Positions 1-11,324 of a stretch of 64,000 bases of DNA are shown in pieces. Made by a program: the position numbers and the translations under genes. Every line of letters starts with the position of its first letter. Positions within the stretch are counted from its first letter, which is position 1. The stretch spans positions 1-64,000 of the forward strand of contig JAQGBZ010000331.1 of assembly GCA_034687125.1 (NCBI GenBank), read 5' to 3'. The stretch is from Neelides folsomi. Its lineage: Eukaryota > Arthropoda > Collembola > Neelipleona > Neelidae. The notes beneath the pieces are model-generated. The model did not search any database and had not been told where the DNA came from. It saw only the letters and a program-made list of their open reading frames with translations.

Positions 1-1159
1 TGGTTCGGGCTTTATCCTGTTATTGCTCGAAAAATCTCAAATTTTTTGCCGTTTCTATAATTTCATGCCAATCTTTACATACGTAGAGATATACAGTATG
101 TATAAACTATCTACTGCAAAGTCATAAGGTTAAAAGTCATAACATATTTGATTCACTTAATTGGTTGAAAAAATTAATAGTGAATAGAGAATATTGGGGA
201 GAGAAAAACTAAATAAAAAGTAATATTTATAGAGAGAGATATTTCATATTGCTTTTAGCTTCATTCATTCATAAATCAATTTGTTCTAATTTCAGGTGAG
301 CAATTCTTTTTGTCAATTTTTAGCTCACATTTTTAATGAATTCTTCTTACTATAAATGAAAGGAAAAGCTCCACTTTTGTTTCACACCAGAGAAGTTGAA
401 AAGTGTGAACTTTTAACTTTTTTTATTTCATTTTCATGCTAACTTAAGATGACTCAACCGAACCAAATTAACCCAAATAAAGGAGGGAAAGAATTTTTGT
501 TTCATCAGAAGATGAAAGACGGGAAAGACCGAATGAAGGAAGATGGAATTAATAAACCTTTATCTCATTTTCATACATGCACACATTTCATACAGTAGGA
601 AAATCGTCATGAAAATTAATTAAGAGACCTCCATTATTGAGAGAGCTCGAATAATTAAAATTGAAATTATTGAAGCAAATGCAAAAGACCTCGAAGAACC
701 TTTCAATGTTTCAGTGCTTGAATCTCTAATCCAAACCTTACTCTTATTAATTAAATCGTAAATTTCGCGCCTGAAAACCGCTAGCTTTTAAAACCGTCGA
801 CCCGGAAAATTCAAATAAATCTACCGGTGAGTTGTTATTACGAAGGTTAAAATTGTCAAAATGTATTTTTTTACAAAATATTTACTAATGTTCAATTCAA
901 ACCCAATAAACTTCTGAGAATCTCAATCCTAAAAAACTCTTTATCGATATTGAGCTATAGCATCAAAGCATAACAATTAAATGAAAAAAGTAATTTTAGC
1001 TTAAACTTTAAAGGAATGTTTGTTTATTAGTTTTTAATTATAAATGAATTTGTTTATAGTTTTGATTGCTTTACTTCGTTAAATTATAAATTTCTGTCAT
1101 CATGTTTCCAGGGACTAGTGCATTTTATGGAAATAATTTGAGCTACGAGGCTTAAAAAG
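1..1159. other. Left-edge non-coding stretch
   Basis: I see no convincing gene here. Two good GT donor-like sites (near 295 and 831) could end untranslated exons of the membrane-protein gene that follows. A 49-codon reading frame at 449-598 has a polar, lysine-rich translation but no family resemblance and no splice site at its end, so I do not call it. Confidence 0.4.
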
Positions 1160-2249
1160 TGTTTCGGCTGCTTACGCGATTGTACTAAAATAGGATCAAT
1201 CTTCGCCGTCGTTTATACAATCATTACAGTAATACATTAACAAAGAATTGTGATGGATTATTATTATTTATTCAATTAAAACCTGAGCTTTACAATTTTA
1301 AAGTCTAATTATAATTATAATCTTTTTAAAATTATCAGTCGTTAGGTGGAATGGTTCTAGGTATTTACTTTAATCTCGCTGATTTGGATCAAGTTTTCCC
1401 AAGCAAAAACAATACTGATAATAAAAATGATTTGACCACAGAAGATAAAATCAATCTCAAATATTTTTCCCTTGGTAGGTTAATAAATTAAATAAATCAA
1501 GTATTATAATTGATCTTTAATTTAACATGTTCATCAAGTTTCATTATTAATTTTAAACTTTTAAAGGGCTTGCAATCTTATGTGGAGTTTGCCTCCTATC
1601 TGGAGTTCTTTTGCTGGTTGCAGCATTAATTGTAAGAAAACTCTTTGACATCTTTGAAATCGAGTTATTCAAACAATTAGCATTTATTCTTATGAGTTGA
1701 AGAATCTTAATAAATACATTTGTACCAGATTTATATTTAAATTGATTAACATGCGTTCAATATTTTGCTTCTAATGCAAACGTTTATTTCAGTTTAAAAA
1801 ATGGCGCTTTCCTTTGACTATTCCTTTCATCGTGATTCAAGGCCTAGTTTGTATAACTTTTTTAGGTTTAAATTTACCTTTAATATGACTAATTTACTAA
1901 TCAAAAAAATCTCAACATATTCCAGATATGTTTGATAACTTGATTAATGTGATTATTAAACAAAAATTACAGTTACAGTGGTATGCTACTGTTGGATTAT
2001 CCTCCACGCTATCTTATTACTTTAGCCATCCAGCTCGCTGTGGAATTGAAGGGGAATAAAACCAGAGTGGATTTTGAAGTTCCGCCATCATCGAAAAGAG
2101 AACCAAATGAAACCAATAACGATTTGTATGATAAGAACAAAGACGCATCTCATACTCTAATTGACGAATCTAAAGAAAGCCCTGCCAGCGATACAAATAT
2201 ACAAAAAGCAGATCCTTTAAGCTCATCAAAGAAGCCCGATTCTAAGTAA
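1160..2249 (+). CDS. Small multi-span membrane protein, multi-exon, start and C-terminal frame unresolved
   Basis: Exons with good splice sites and matching phase are 1160-1228 (KCFGCLRDCTKIG then a hydrophobic stretch), 1339-1474, 1567-1631 and 1793 to about 1850 or 1865. They give three hydrophobic segments, a Cys-rich N-terminus and one polar loop (SKNNTDNKND), the plan of small arthropod four-helix membrane proteins. The last exon starts about 1973 and ends at a stop at 2249. In one frame it reads VVCYCWIILHAILLL, a good fourth helix, but hits TAG; in another it continues as LAIQLAVELKG and a long acidic, Ser-rich tail. A single extra base near 2022 would join them, so this is either a frameshift or a sequence error. 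No ATG is in frame with the first exon (a TGA lies 18 bases upstream), so the start must lie in an upstream exon I cannot place. The function is unknown; I infer only that it sits in a membrane. Confidence 0.5.
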
Positions 2250-4766
2250 TTATGAATATAGACTAAATTACCAATATTATGTTATGCATAATATAATTCG
2301 CAATTAAATATTTGCATAACTTTTTAATCACGGAATTCATAAATATCAAGTATATAAATGCAAAATAAATAATCAAAATTGTAAAATTTTATATAAAATT
2401 CTTTTATATTAATAAAAGATTATCAATCGGAGATTAAACATTAAATTTTAACACTAAAATGATTTATTTTCTTATTTTTGGAATTAATTGACAATTTAAA
2501 ATAATGAATCAACATTATGGCATAACTTCATACTACATATAAGAAATACCCCAATAATTTGCATTTGTCCTCCTTTTAAGTTTTATGCCAAAGCCGAGCC
2601 GAGCGTATATTTGATTGTCCAATTTCCCCGCTAATTTTCTCATAAATATTCATAAAAGGAAGAATGGGATTACATCTTGTAATTCAGAATATATGAATTT
2701 TCATAAGAGAAATATTAAATACGTGGACATATGGTACATACAGAGAATTCATCTCTACAGATTACGTGTTTCGTAATAATTCCCTTATCACTTTTTATAC
2801 GAGAGATGAGGAACAAATATTTAAAATGGAGGTATGAGCTATGCCTACGTATTTAAACTGCATCTTTCCATTCCCACAATAATGAAAATTTGGCCAGAAT
2901 TCTCATATAATACAATATGAGGAATATGAGAAAGAAGTGCGATCGTGTAAAATGTAAAAAATCCAATTCAGTCTTTCATTACTCAACAACACATAAATAG
3001 AACCGAAGCTTCGCGAAGAACAAAATGGTCAAATGAGTTCATTTCACGAACTCACGAAAAATACTTGGGAAATGAATCATCAATATTTTCTTCATTGTTT
3101 CCGTTTATTTACTCAAAAATTTTAAGATTCATTTATTCATTTTAAAATATATTATAATTTTTATATGTCCTAATTAAATTGACTTAATTTTTTTAAGTTT
3201 AATAAAATTATTATAACTACTAAATTCTTACATCTGCTATTGCGGCATTTGGAATTGAGTTTTAAAAAGAAAGAGAAGTGTAAAATTGGTTCACACTCTT
3301 TTTCTGACTCTCCAATTGCAGAGCTAAGGACGAAGGAGAAATAATAATGGAAAGTGGTGGCCGATTTCTTTGGCTCGACCTTTCATGTAATGAATCTTCT
3401 CCTCGAGGTTGGAACGAAAATAGCAGACTTAAAATCCCACCTTCCTCTGCATCGCCAACAGAAAGAGGATCTTATAATTAAACAGAGGAAATTGCACCCT
3501 ATTATTCTTTCTAGGACTTGGGAGAAGAAATGCCGAGGCGACTTAAAGTTAGTCTTCAAATACTTGCTAAATTGCAATATAAGAACAAACCAAAAACCGC
3601 AATGTAAAAACCTCATATAAAATACCATACACCATAAATTACTAAATAAATAGCCCAATGTAGCATATGTGAATTTTCAATTTGTATTTTATATCTATGC
3701 TACTTATGGTAGACCTAGACCTAAATGTATTTCATTTCGAAGCCAGTGTTTTTGATGTTTGGTGTTATTTTATTAAAGAAAAGATCTGCTTTACGCCGTT
3801 AGATGTATTTAGGTATCTGTATAAAAGGGATTTGTTTTAATTAAAAACTAAGAGCTAGTATTAAGATAAATGAAGCAAGAAAGATGTTAAAGGGAAGTTC
3901 TTACCAAAAATTAAAGTTAAGCAGTCAGCCACGGCAAGATTAAAAAGATCTGAAAGATGGAAGTTAAATTAATGAAAACAATAAACCACGATAACTATAC
4001 TTTAAATTAGACCAAATTAAAGATTATACCTATATAATGTATATAACTATACCGCATTATAAATAATATCTACATAATACTCACTCATTGCCAGTCAATG
4101 GTGTAATATTGTAATTTACGCGGTAAATTCGTATAGTGGAACACAAAACTCTCAAAGGTTATTTAATGACAAATTGATATAGCAAAAGATATAAAAAGGT
4201 ACAAATCCATATAGAATACATTTCGAGAAAGATTCTTAAGGATTTTCACATAGCGTTAAAGTTCATCTAATATGAACGTAAATTTGTCAACCAACTCTCC
4301 CGCTAAGTCATTAAAGGTAGAAATTGGTAATTTGTGCATTTGGGAATTAACTCATAAGGGTTTCCAAAGGTTTTCAAGGTTCCAATTTCAGAGAAAGTCT
4401 CAAGTTCCTCAAGTTCATTAAAACATTATCAGATGAGGTTTTTGGGAAACGTCGTCCTTAGTAATTATTAAATTGCTAATCACCGAGACTTCATGTTTCA
4501 TCTACTGATTAACTTACATAATAACTACCACATAATAATGCATTAACTATCTACAGGTATAGAGGTATTAAAGTTGTAATAATATTATAGTTCCATAATT
4601 TAAACTTAATGTCCTAAATGAAAATGAATGAACATTTATATGAGAACTTTAATATTAATAAATTAATAGTATTTAGTATATGAAAATAATAATAATTTAA
4701 ATGTTGAATACTCGAATATAATAATGGTCAATTTAAATAATTAAATTAATTATTATAAATGCATAC
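2250..4766. other. AT-rich non-coding stretch
   Basis: I searched here for the missing downstream exons of the minus-strand receptor that starts at 5034 and found none. The open frames present (for example around 3354-3658 on both strands) are short, mutually overlapping and have no recognisable domain. The stretch is probably a large intron of that receptor and a 3' flank of the small membrane-protein gene. Confidence 0.4.
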
Positions 4767-5034
4767 AATAGTTAGTAGACGTCCTCATATATTGTGTTTT
4801 TGAGATGACGATGCAAGTACTGAAGTTCCCAATGACCCCCGCGAGGAAAATGATCGCGTAGACGAAAGTTATTGGGACGAGGGACTCAAGGGGCAACTGC
4901 TTAGGGCCCAAATACATCTCAAGGTAATCCTGCATCGAGATGTTGAGCGTCGCATTGGGGAATTTCGGATTCTCGTCGCGTTCATGTTGGAGAATGGAAT
5001 GTTCAAAATATTCGTAGTCCAATGTCAGGGCCAT
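4767..5034 (-). CDS. First coding exon of a pyrokinin/CAPA (PRXamide)-type neuropeptide GPCR
   Basis: The exon encodes 89 residues from an ATG at 5034. An extracellular N-terminus with two N-glycosylation sequons (NAT, NIS) is followed by YLGPKQLPLESLVPIT and a first transmembrane helix ending in GVIGNFSTCIVI, with the class-A GPCR helix-1 Asn. It ends MRTSTNY plus one base at a good donor (minus-strand gtatgc, intron from 4766), exactly where pyrokinin, CAPA and neuromedin-U receptors continue into helix 2 (TNYYLFSLA). The Y-L-G-P pattern before helix 1 and M-x-T-x-TNY after it are typical of that receptor group. Ligands of the family are PRXamide peptides acting through Gq; that is family knowledge. 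Remaining exons should lie at lower coordinates or beyond the left edge. Which member (pyrokinin-1, pyrokinin-2 or CAPA receptor) cannot be told from one exon. Confidence 0.7.
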
Positions 5035-8000
5035 TTTATCGAATCAATTAATTGAGATTTATATAAATTTGATATTTAAAACACCACCGGCGATATACGT
5101 TCTTTTTGTAATAAAGATAAAAAGTTTATTTTATGGATTGTTAAAAACACCTCCACGTACGCAAACCTTTATTATTTTTACACCTTGGGGCAAAAACAAA
5201 AATATTTTTTCCTTCCGTTGTTGTTCTTATTTTTTCTTCTTAATTGGCAAATATGAAACTTTTATCAACTTCAACAAGAAGGGAGAGATCACTTTCCCAA
5301 CAATTTTCCCAGAATGCTTTTATTTTTTTCAACTCGAGGAATTTATACATGTAATAACAAGGTAATTAAGTTAAATATATTTTCTTCATATTTGAATAGT
5401 CCCGCACTTTGTTTACATATCAAGTTTGGTTATGGGGTTAATATTTCAACGGGGTTAATTTACCGTTTTAATAAGCTAATAATGTCACTATAACTTTTAC
5501 TTTTTAGAGATGAAACTTTTCTAATACTTATACAAGTATATTCCGTATATTTATATTGTTTGGAACTTGATATAACGTTTCGAGTTTCTTTGTTTTGACT
5601 CTTTACACACACAATTTGGAAAACGAGGTAAAATGGAGAAATTGCACAAAAAATCTCAAATTACAAAGATTTTTTTATAAGGGCAGGGTCAAAATTTTCC
5701 TTTGGGATCTCACTGTTGATATTCTCTGTTAAGCATCCTAATTCCTGATAGCGTGTGTTGGAAGGATTTCGGGTAAAAATTCCCGGGTCCAGTTCGGTTT
5801 GGCCGGAAGAGGAAGAATGAATAAGGTTGGAATGAGAATAGGGAACATCATGCTTCCTCCAAGTGGAATTTCCATAGAGAGACCCATGCGCGAATTATCC
5901 CATTCAATTTCCCTGTTGAGTTTCTTCATCTGATCAAAAGATTTTTCCTCGACGTGTCTTCTCCCTTTTCTCCTCTTTCTTATATTCAATTTGCCTTTCT
6001 TCTTCATAATACGTATTTGAAGATTTTCTTTTGAATTTCTCAAATGCCGCTTGGTCGCGTTTTTAATCCTTATATCCACCTAATATTTATCAGCCGAAAA
6101 ATATAAAGATTCCTTTGTTTGACTCTCTATATTAAAAAAAGATTTGTGAGGAGAAATTCCCCGTTTTATATAAAAATAGTTATCTTGGAATTTATATAAA
6201 AAGATCTTATATAACCTAACTATCTGTATTATCAATTTTCACTTAAAAATGAGAAAAGGTATTTCATAAAATTTTTTAAAGATTTATTGGTGTTGTATGG
6301 GGATATGCGATAAGTATAAAATAAAGTGGTATGTAATATGTAGGCATCCTATGTGGTATGATATGAATGTATGAAGTTAGGTTCATATTGGAAAAGACTG
6401 CATTGTATTGGGAGAATTTTACCTTTAATAGTCAACCTTCACTTTCAAATTTTCATTCAACTTTTCGTTCCCTTTGATCTCGCCCTGACCTTCATTCACT
6501 CCAACTCTAACAGAATGGACGACTTTCATTTCATAATTTAAAATTTAATTGAATAAAATGCGGTTTCGAGAGTGTCTGAGTGTCGGTGTTGTTAATTCCT
6601 ATCCTAGCTTATTAATAACTTTTATATTTTTAATGAGTTCTCGAATTTTAATACTCAAAATGTTTGAAAAGTTTGATTTGAATATGCAAAACCCAACCCA
6701 ATTAAAATTTCTCTTTTACATAAATTCTAATTTATGGTGAATTGAAAAGGTTTGATAATTAAAGGATTAATAATTCTTTATTTTTCACCAAAGATTTAAT
6801 TAAAGAAAATTATCCATATTTAGATTGAAATGACATTCAACTTGACTTTCAAATTTTTCTCAATGTTTGTTCAATGTGATTTGACTTTACCATAAAAGTA
6901 AGCGAGTTAAATTCAAGTCATTTTATTCTTTAATTCCACCAATAGCATCAATTTTATTTATTTAAAATTAATTATTTCCCATTGAAATGCTGAAATCGCC
7001 GCGCTCACTCCAACAAATTACTTTCCCCTCCAATTTACCAAATTTACTGGGAGAAAAACACTTTCCTTCATTGCCTTACTTGCATAAAAAATATACATCT
7101 TTAAATGAATTGGATCGTTGCATGTGGGCGAACGTGGGAGTTGAAGAAATCGAAGAACCGCAACACAAATATAGTATATAGAAAAATATAACAGAATTAC
7201 TAAAGAAAGATTACTAATATATGTAATATACCACAAATAAAGGCAATGTGAGCAAAGTGCCAACATGAATATCTGTTACCCAATAAAAAATTTATTATTG
7301 TAATTTAAAAATTAAAATATTATCCTTTAATAATGACCCAATGACATGAAAAGGAACAATAATTCCGATTTGGCGCTTTGTAAGAATTTATTCTAAAATG
7401 TCATTTTATTGAATTGTCGTTTCATTTTCTTCACATTTAACAATATAAAAGTGTCAAATGCCAGGAAAGGGAAATGTCAGGAAGTGGAGAGCTGAAAGGA
7501 AAAACTTTAAATTCTTTTCTGGCTCGTCGATTTAACACTCAACACTATTTGCAGTATAAGTTTATCTTTTAGTATTTAGCCAAAAATGTATTGGAAAACC
7601 TTCTGTTGGATCGAATTCTCACTCAGTCAGAGTCAGTGAGTTTGACGCGTTTGGTAAAAGATAGGAAAAGTGTTGCGGGGGTCAGTAAAAAGGAAAACAA
7701 AGGGAAGTCATGATGTTGTCAAAGTGCAATCCATCATTTTCAGAAAGGAGATTCTCTCCCGAGAGAGGACCAGATGGAGAAAAGGGAGATTCTCTTATGT
7801 TTTTTTCCTCTACATTGATCCAGAATGGAAGAGTGGCTTTTTGCCAACAGTAGGATTGATGTGTACCAAGAATACGAACATATAAAAACCCTATATTCAT
7901 TCCTCTTATATTTAGGTTTGTATGATAAGAAAATAGTAGGTATGTATCAGTGCGTAAAATACTACCTATATTATATTATCAATGCTAGATGCAAGTTAAC

Positions 8001-10339
8001 ATTAAAATGTCCAATTTTTTCCAAAAAATATCAGCACGCTTTGCAATATTCGCCCATTCCCTAAATGTTCAAAGATTGCCGTCGAAAAATTTACGCGAAC
8101 GCCACCCTCTAAATCCCAAATTTAATTTTTCTAAGCAACAACGAAAAATTTTAACTCCTTTGGCTACACATTATATTAATTATGGACTCAATGAAATGAA
8201 TAATTAGATTTCTTACCTAAACTTCATCCATTTGCAATATAAAATACGGATTTAGTATTTTTGAGTTTTTAATTAATCTGTATGTCAATTAAGCAAAGTT
8301 TAATAAGAAATCAAAATTCTTATGGTTATGGGACACTTTATCCTTCCGTACTAGGTATAAGCGGAAGATGTATAGTGGTACAATTGTCATATTTCTGACT
8401 ATATTTTAACTTTACTATATTTATTCTCACCATATTTTGCCGAGATTATTAAATTTCTCACTGTTTTTTCCACTTTATTTTTTCGTCAACGGTGAGGATA
8501 ATGTATTGTGGTACAATTGTATGTATAGTTAGAACTTTGTTCGCCTCATTTAATTAATTGATATCTTATACATCTCTTGACATTCTTTGAAGTTGTGTAT
8601 AAAGAAAATGTGGAAGTAAATCCATTCATTTTCAAATAGTAAACATTTACATACAAGGATAAATTGTAATAAATGAAGTAATTTTTATAATGGTATGTTT
8701 AGTACTACGGCCATGGAGTAAGAACTTAGGAATAATGATGAGTAAACCGAGATCGGTGTTCTTTTTACACTTTCACTTTATCTTATCTTTATCAACATCA
8801 TTTAAATCTAGATAGGAAAAGTTATTGTTGAATGTATGAATTATCAATAGAACTTTATTGACTGATAATTGTATAGAAGGTAATTATCATATATAAGTCA
8901 CTATCAGTGGCTTTCAAGATATGCAAATGTTATTCAAATATATTTATTCATAGAAATTGGTAATTTAGAAATTCTTATCAATTTAATTTATAATATTAAT
9001 AAAATATGAATATTATAATAAACTGATGAATCAGTATTAGAAAATTTTTTAAAATTTTTAAAATTTTTATTGCAATTAAGATGCAACTTGCAATTTATTT
9101 TACTATTTACTATTGTAATCCTTAAAATGGAAAAGGAAGCTTAAGTTCATCCTTTAGTTGCATCAGATCGTTAAGTTAACAAAATTTGCAAATGTCTTTA
9201 AATGGCATTTAATTGAAGTTTTCTCCCATTTTATTTCTACTCTTTCTAACCAAATAAGTACATTAGACATTTAATACATATTTTCCCAACTTAACTTTCA
9301 CCCTGCGTTCTTCGCTTCAATCTTCACTTAACTCATTGCTACCCTTACTCGGAATTTGCATTTATAGTAAAAGAAAGCTTGAGGAACCCGAATTACCTTT
9401 TCCTCTCCTTGTGGAAGAGATTCAGATAATATGAATTCACCCATGTGGGCGGATTATACATACTACCTAAGACCTAAGTATTTATTGTACTATTGTAATC
9501 TACCATATACAGATGTATATAGTATACTATATTTAAACTCAATGTTTAACAATAGATCCTATAATTAATGTCTTACATAAATCATCTAATTAATATTTTA
9601 GGTATCTATACAATGTCAAATAAAGTTATATAAATACATCAATCATTTTCATTTATTAAGCTTATGATTATGATTATAAGAGTATCCGACCTTATTCGGG
9701 CACCCCTCCCAATTCGGTCCCCCCTGCCCTCCAGCCCTCTAATTTTCGAAATGGTATGGTCCAGCTTAATCCTTTAATAATAACTTCGGCTTAGGTGTTG
9801 AATGAAGTTCGGTTTCCTCAGAATGGGGAATCGCTTCCCAAAATATGAATTTGCGTTCACTTGGAATGGGAAAATAGCTACCATAAATTTATATAACTTT
9901 AAATGTAATATTAAAAAATGCCCCAGCGCAACAAAAATCAATTCATTAAACAATCCCAAATGAAGGATTTTCTATTTAATTCATTTCCCAGTCTATTGCG
10001 TTGATGATAACTCCGGCTTTGTATATAATATGTAATAATAACAATAACAAAAGGAAATGATATGTAAATGAAATTTATTAAATTAAGATTATCTAAAGTT
10101 ATACATAATGTATATATGATTTATTTTTTGTACTTGGTCTTCTTCCAACTCCTCTGAACCCTTTACTTTCATTTTTCGGTGGTTATTCCTGTTTTATTAA
10201 CATTATAAATATCACAAGCAGGATATTGGTTTGAATTGTATAATTGATATAAATTATTAAAAAAAATTATCAACATTGTCTTTGTTAAATGACCCTATTC
10301 AAACTAATAGCTTCTGGTTTTTTACAGGTTAATGTAGGG
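5035..10339. other. Gene-poor AT-rich stretch
   Basis: I see no gene. A 113-codon minus-strand frame at 5738-6079 is Lys/Arg-rich and has no domain; it could overlap a 5' untranslated exon of the receptor at 4767-5034. A short C-rich patch at about 9683-9768 stands out from the AT-rich background and may be a worn transposon end. A motif of about 18 bases (gtatagtggtacaattgt) occurs near 8370 and, with one change, near 8503 as a direct repeat. Confidence 0.4.
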
Positions 10340-10497
10340 TGCCTTTTTAAAAAACCTCGAAGCCATTTTTCTCTGATATTTTAACAAAGTGGACATTTGT
10401 AGGGTTTTTCTCCGGTGTGAATTTATGTCTTTTTTAAATGTCCCAATTAAGAAATTTGGCAAATTTGACATTTGTAGGGTTTTTCTTCGGTGTGAAC
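10340..10497 (-). pseudogene. Remnant of a C2H2 zinc-finger array
   Basis: The minus strand twice encodes the inter-finger linker and the first half of a finger: HTEEKPYKCQIC and, after a stop and a frame change, HTGEKPYKCPLC. A worn second half follows (FLKRHPTL). No continuous frame links the halves and no full finger is intact. It lies about 0.8 kb downstream of the larger zinc-finger pseudogene on the same strand and may be its detached 3' end or a separate copy. Confidence 0.6.
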
Positions 10498-11081
10498 TTT
10501 TTGTATTTATTTATTTATATTAGATTATAAAACAATTAAAATGATCCCTGTATTTAAAATATTATTTACTTATAGAAAATAATACAACACAATAATATAA
10601 ATTATAATCCTAATATTTGTAGTTTTATTTTCCTTTCTTTATGATTATGATTAGGCTAAATTTCTAATTAATTAAAGTTAGGCTTGATTTTAGAATGGAA
10701 CTTAAATAGGAAATAATTATTTAATAAGAAAAATTACCGATATTTAATTTCAAATTCCAATGTATCCTCTTCTGGCTAAGCAGCTCGTACTATCAAGTTA
10801 CATAGAGTAGATTCGTATTTTAATGATTTTAGTCCAACTTCCAACAAAATGCCCAACCCTCTAAAACTTTCACTTCTTAAAATAAATTCATCTTCATTAG
10901 AAATAACACACCTTGACCTTAACTCTTGTTAAATTCACCTTCTTCAAATATTATTATATTTAAATCATTATAAGTTTTATATAAATAATTACATAACATC
11001 AATTTATTATTAATAATAATTATGAACAATTAAACTTTTAAGTACATATTTTAAAGTATTTGATATTTTTAATACTTATAA

Positions 11082-11203
11082 TACCGTTATTGTTCGAATA
11101 AGAGCCTCTGTTCGAATAATAGCCCTGCTCGAATAAGAGCCCCCCCCCCTCGAAACCTAATTTTTTAATAAGAGCCCAGGCTCTTAATCGAACAATAACG
11201 GTA
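11082..11203. repeat. Palindromic MITE, copy 1 (122 bp)
   Basis: The element begins TACCGTTATTGTTCGA and ends with the reverse complement TCGAACAATAACGGTA, so it is bounded by TA on both sides, as after Tc1/mariner-type insertion. The left half holds three near-identical units of about 18 bp (tgttcgaataagagcc and variants), then a run of ten C. A near-identical copy lies in the opposite orientation at 62489-62609. It has no coding capacity and lies just downstream of the zinc-finger pseudogene. Confidence 0.85.
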
Positions 11204-11324
11204 ATAAAATTTAATAAATTAATGCTTACAAATTTTAAGGATTAATTATTAGTTTTTAGTAAAAAAAATCAATTATGAATTGTTGCTGTATTACTTCAAA
11301 TTCTTTTCATTTATCAAATTTGAT

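Noticed and set aside
5738-6079. 113-codon minus-strand frame, Lys/Arg-rich
   Set aside because: No domain, no splice context and a composition expected of purine-rich DNA; at best it overlaps an untranslated exon of the receptor at 4767-5034.
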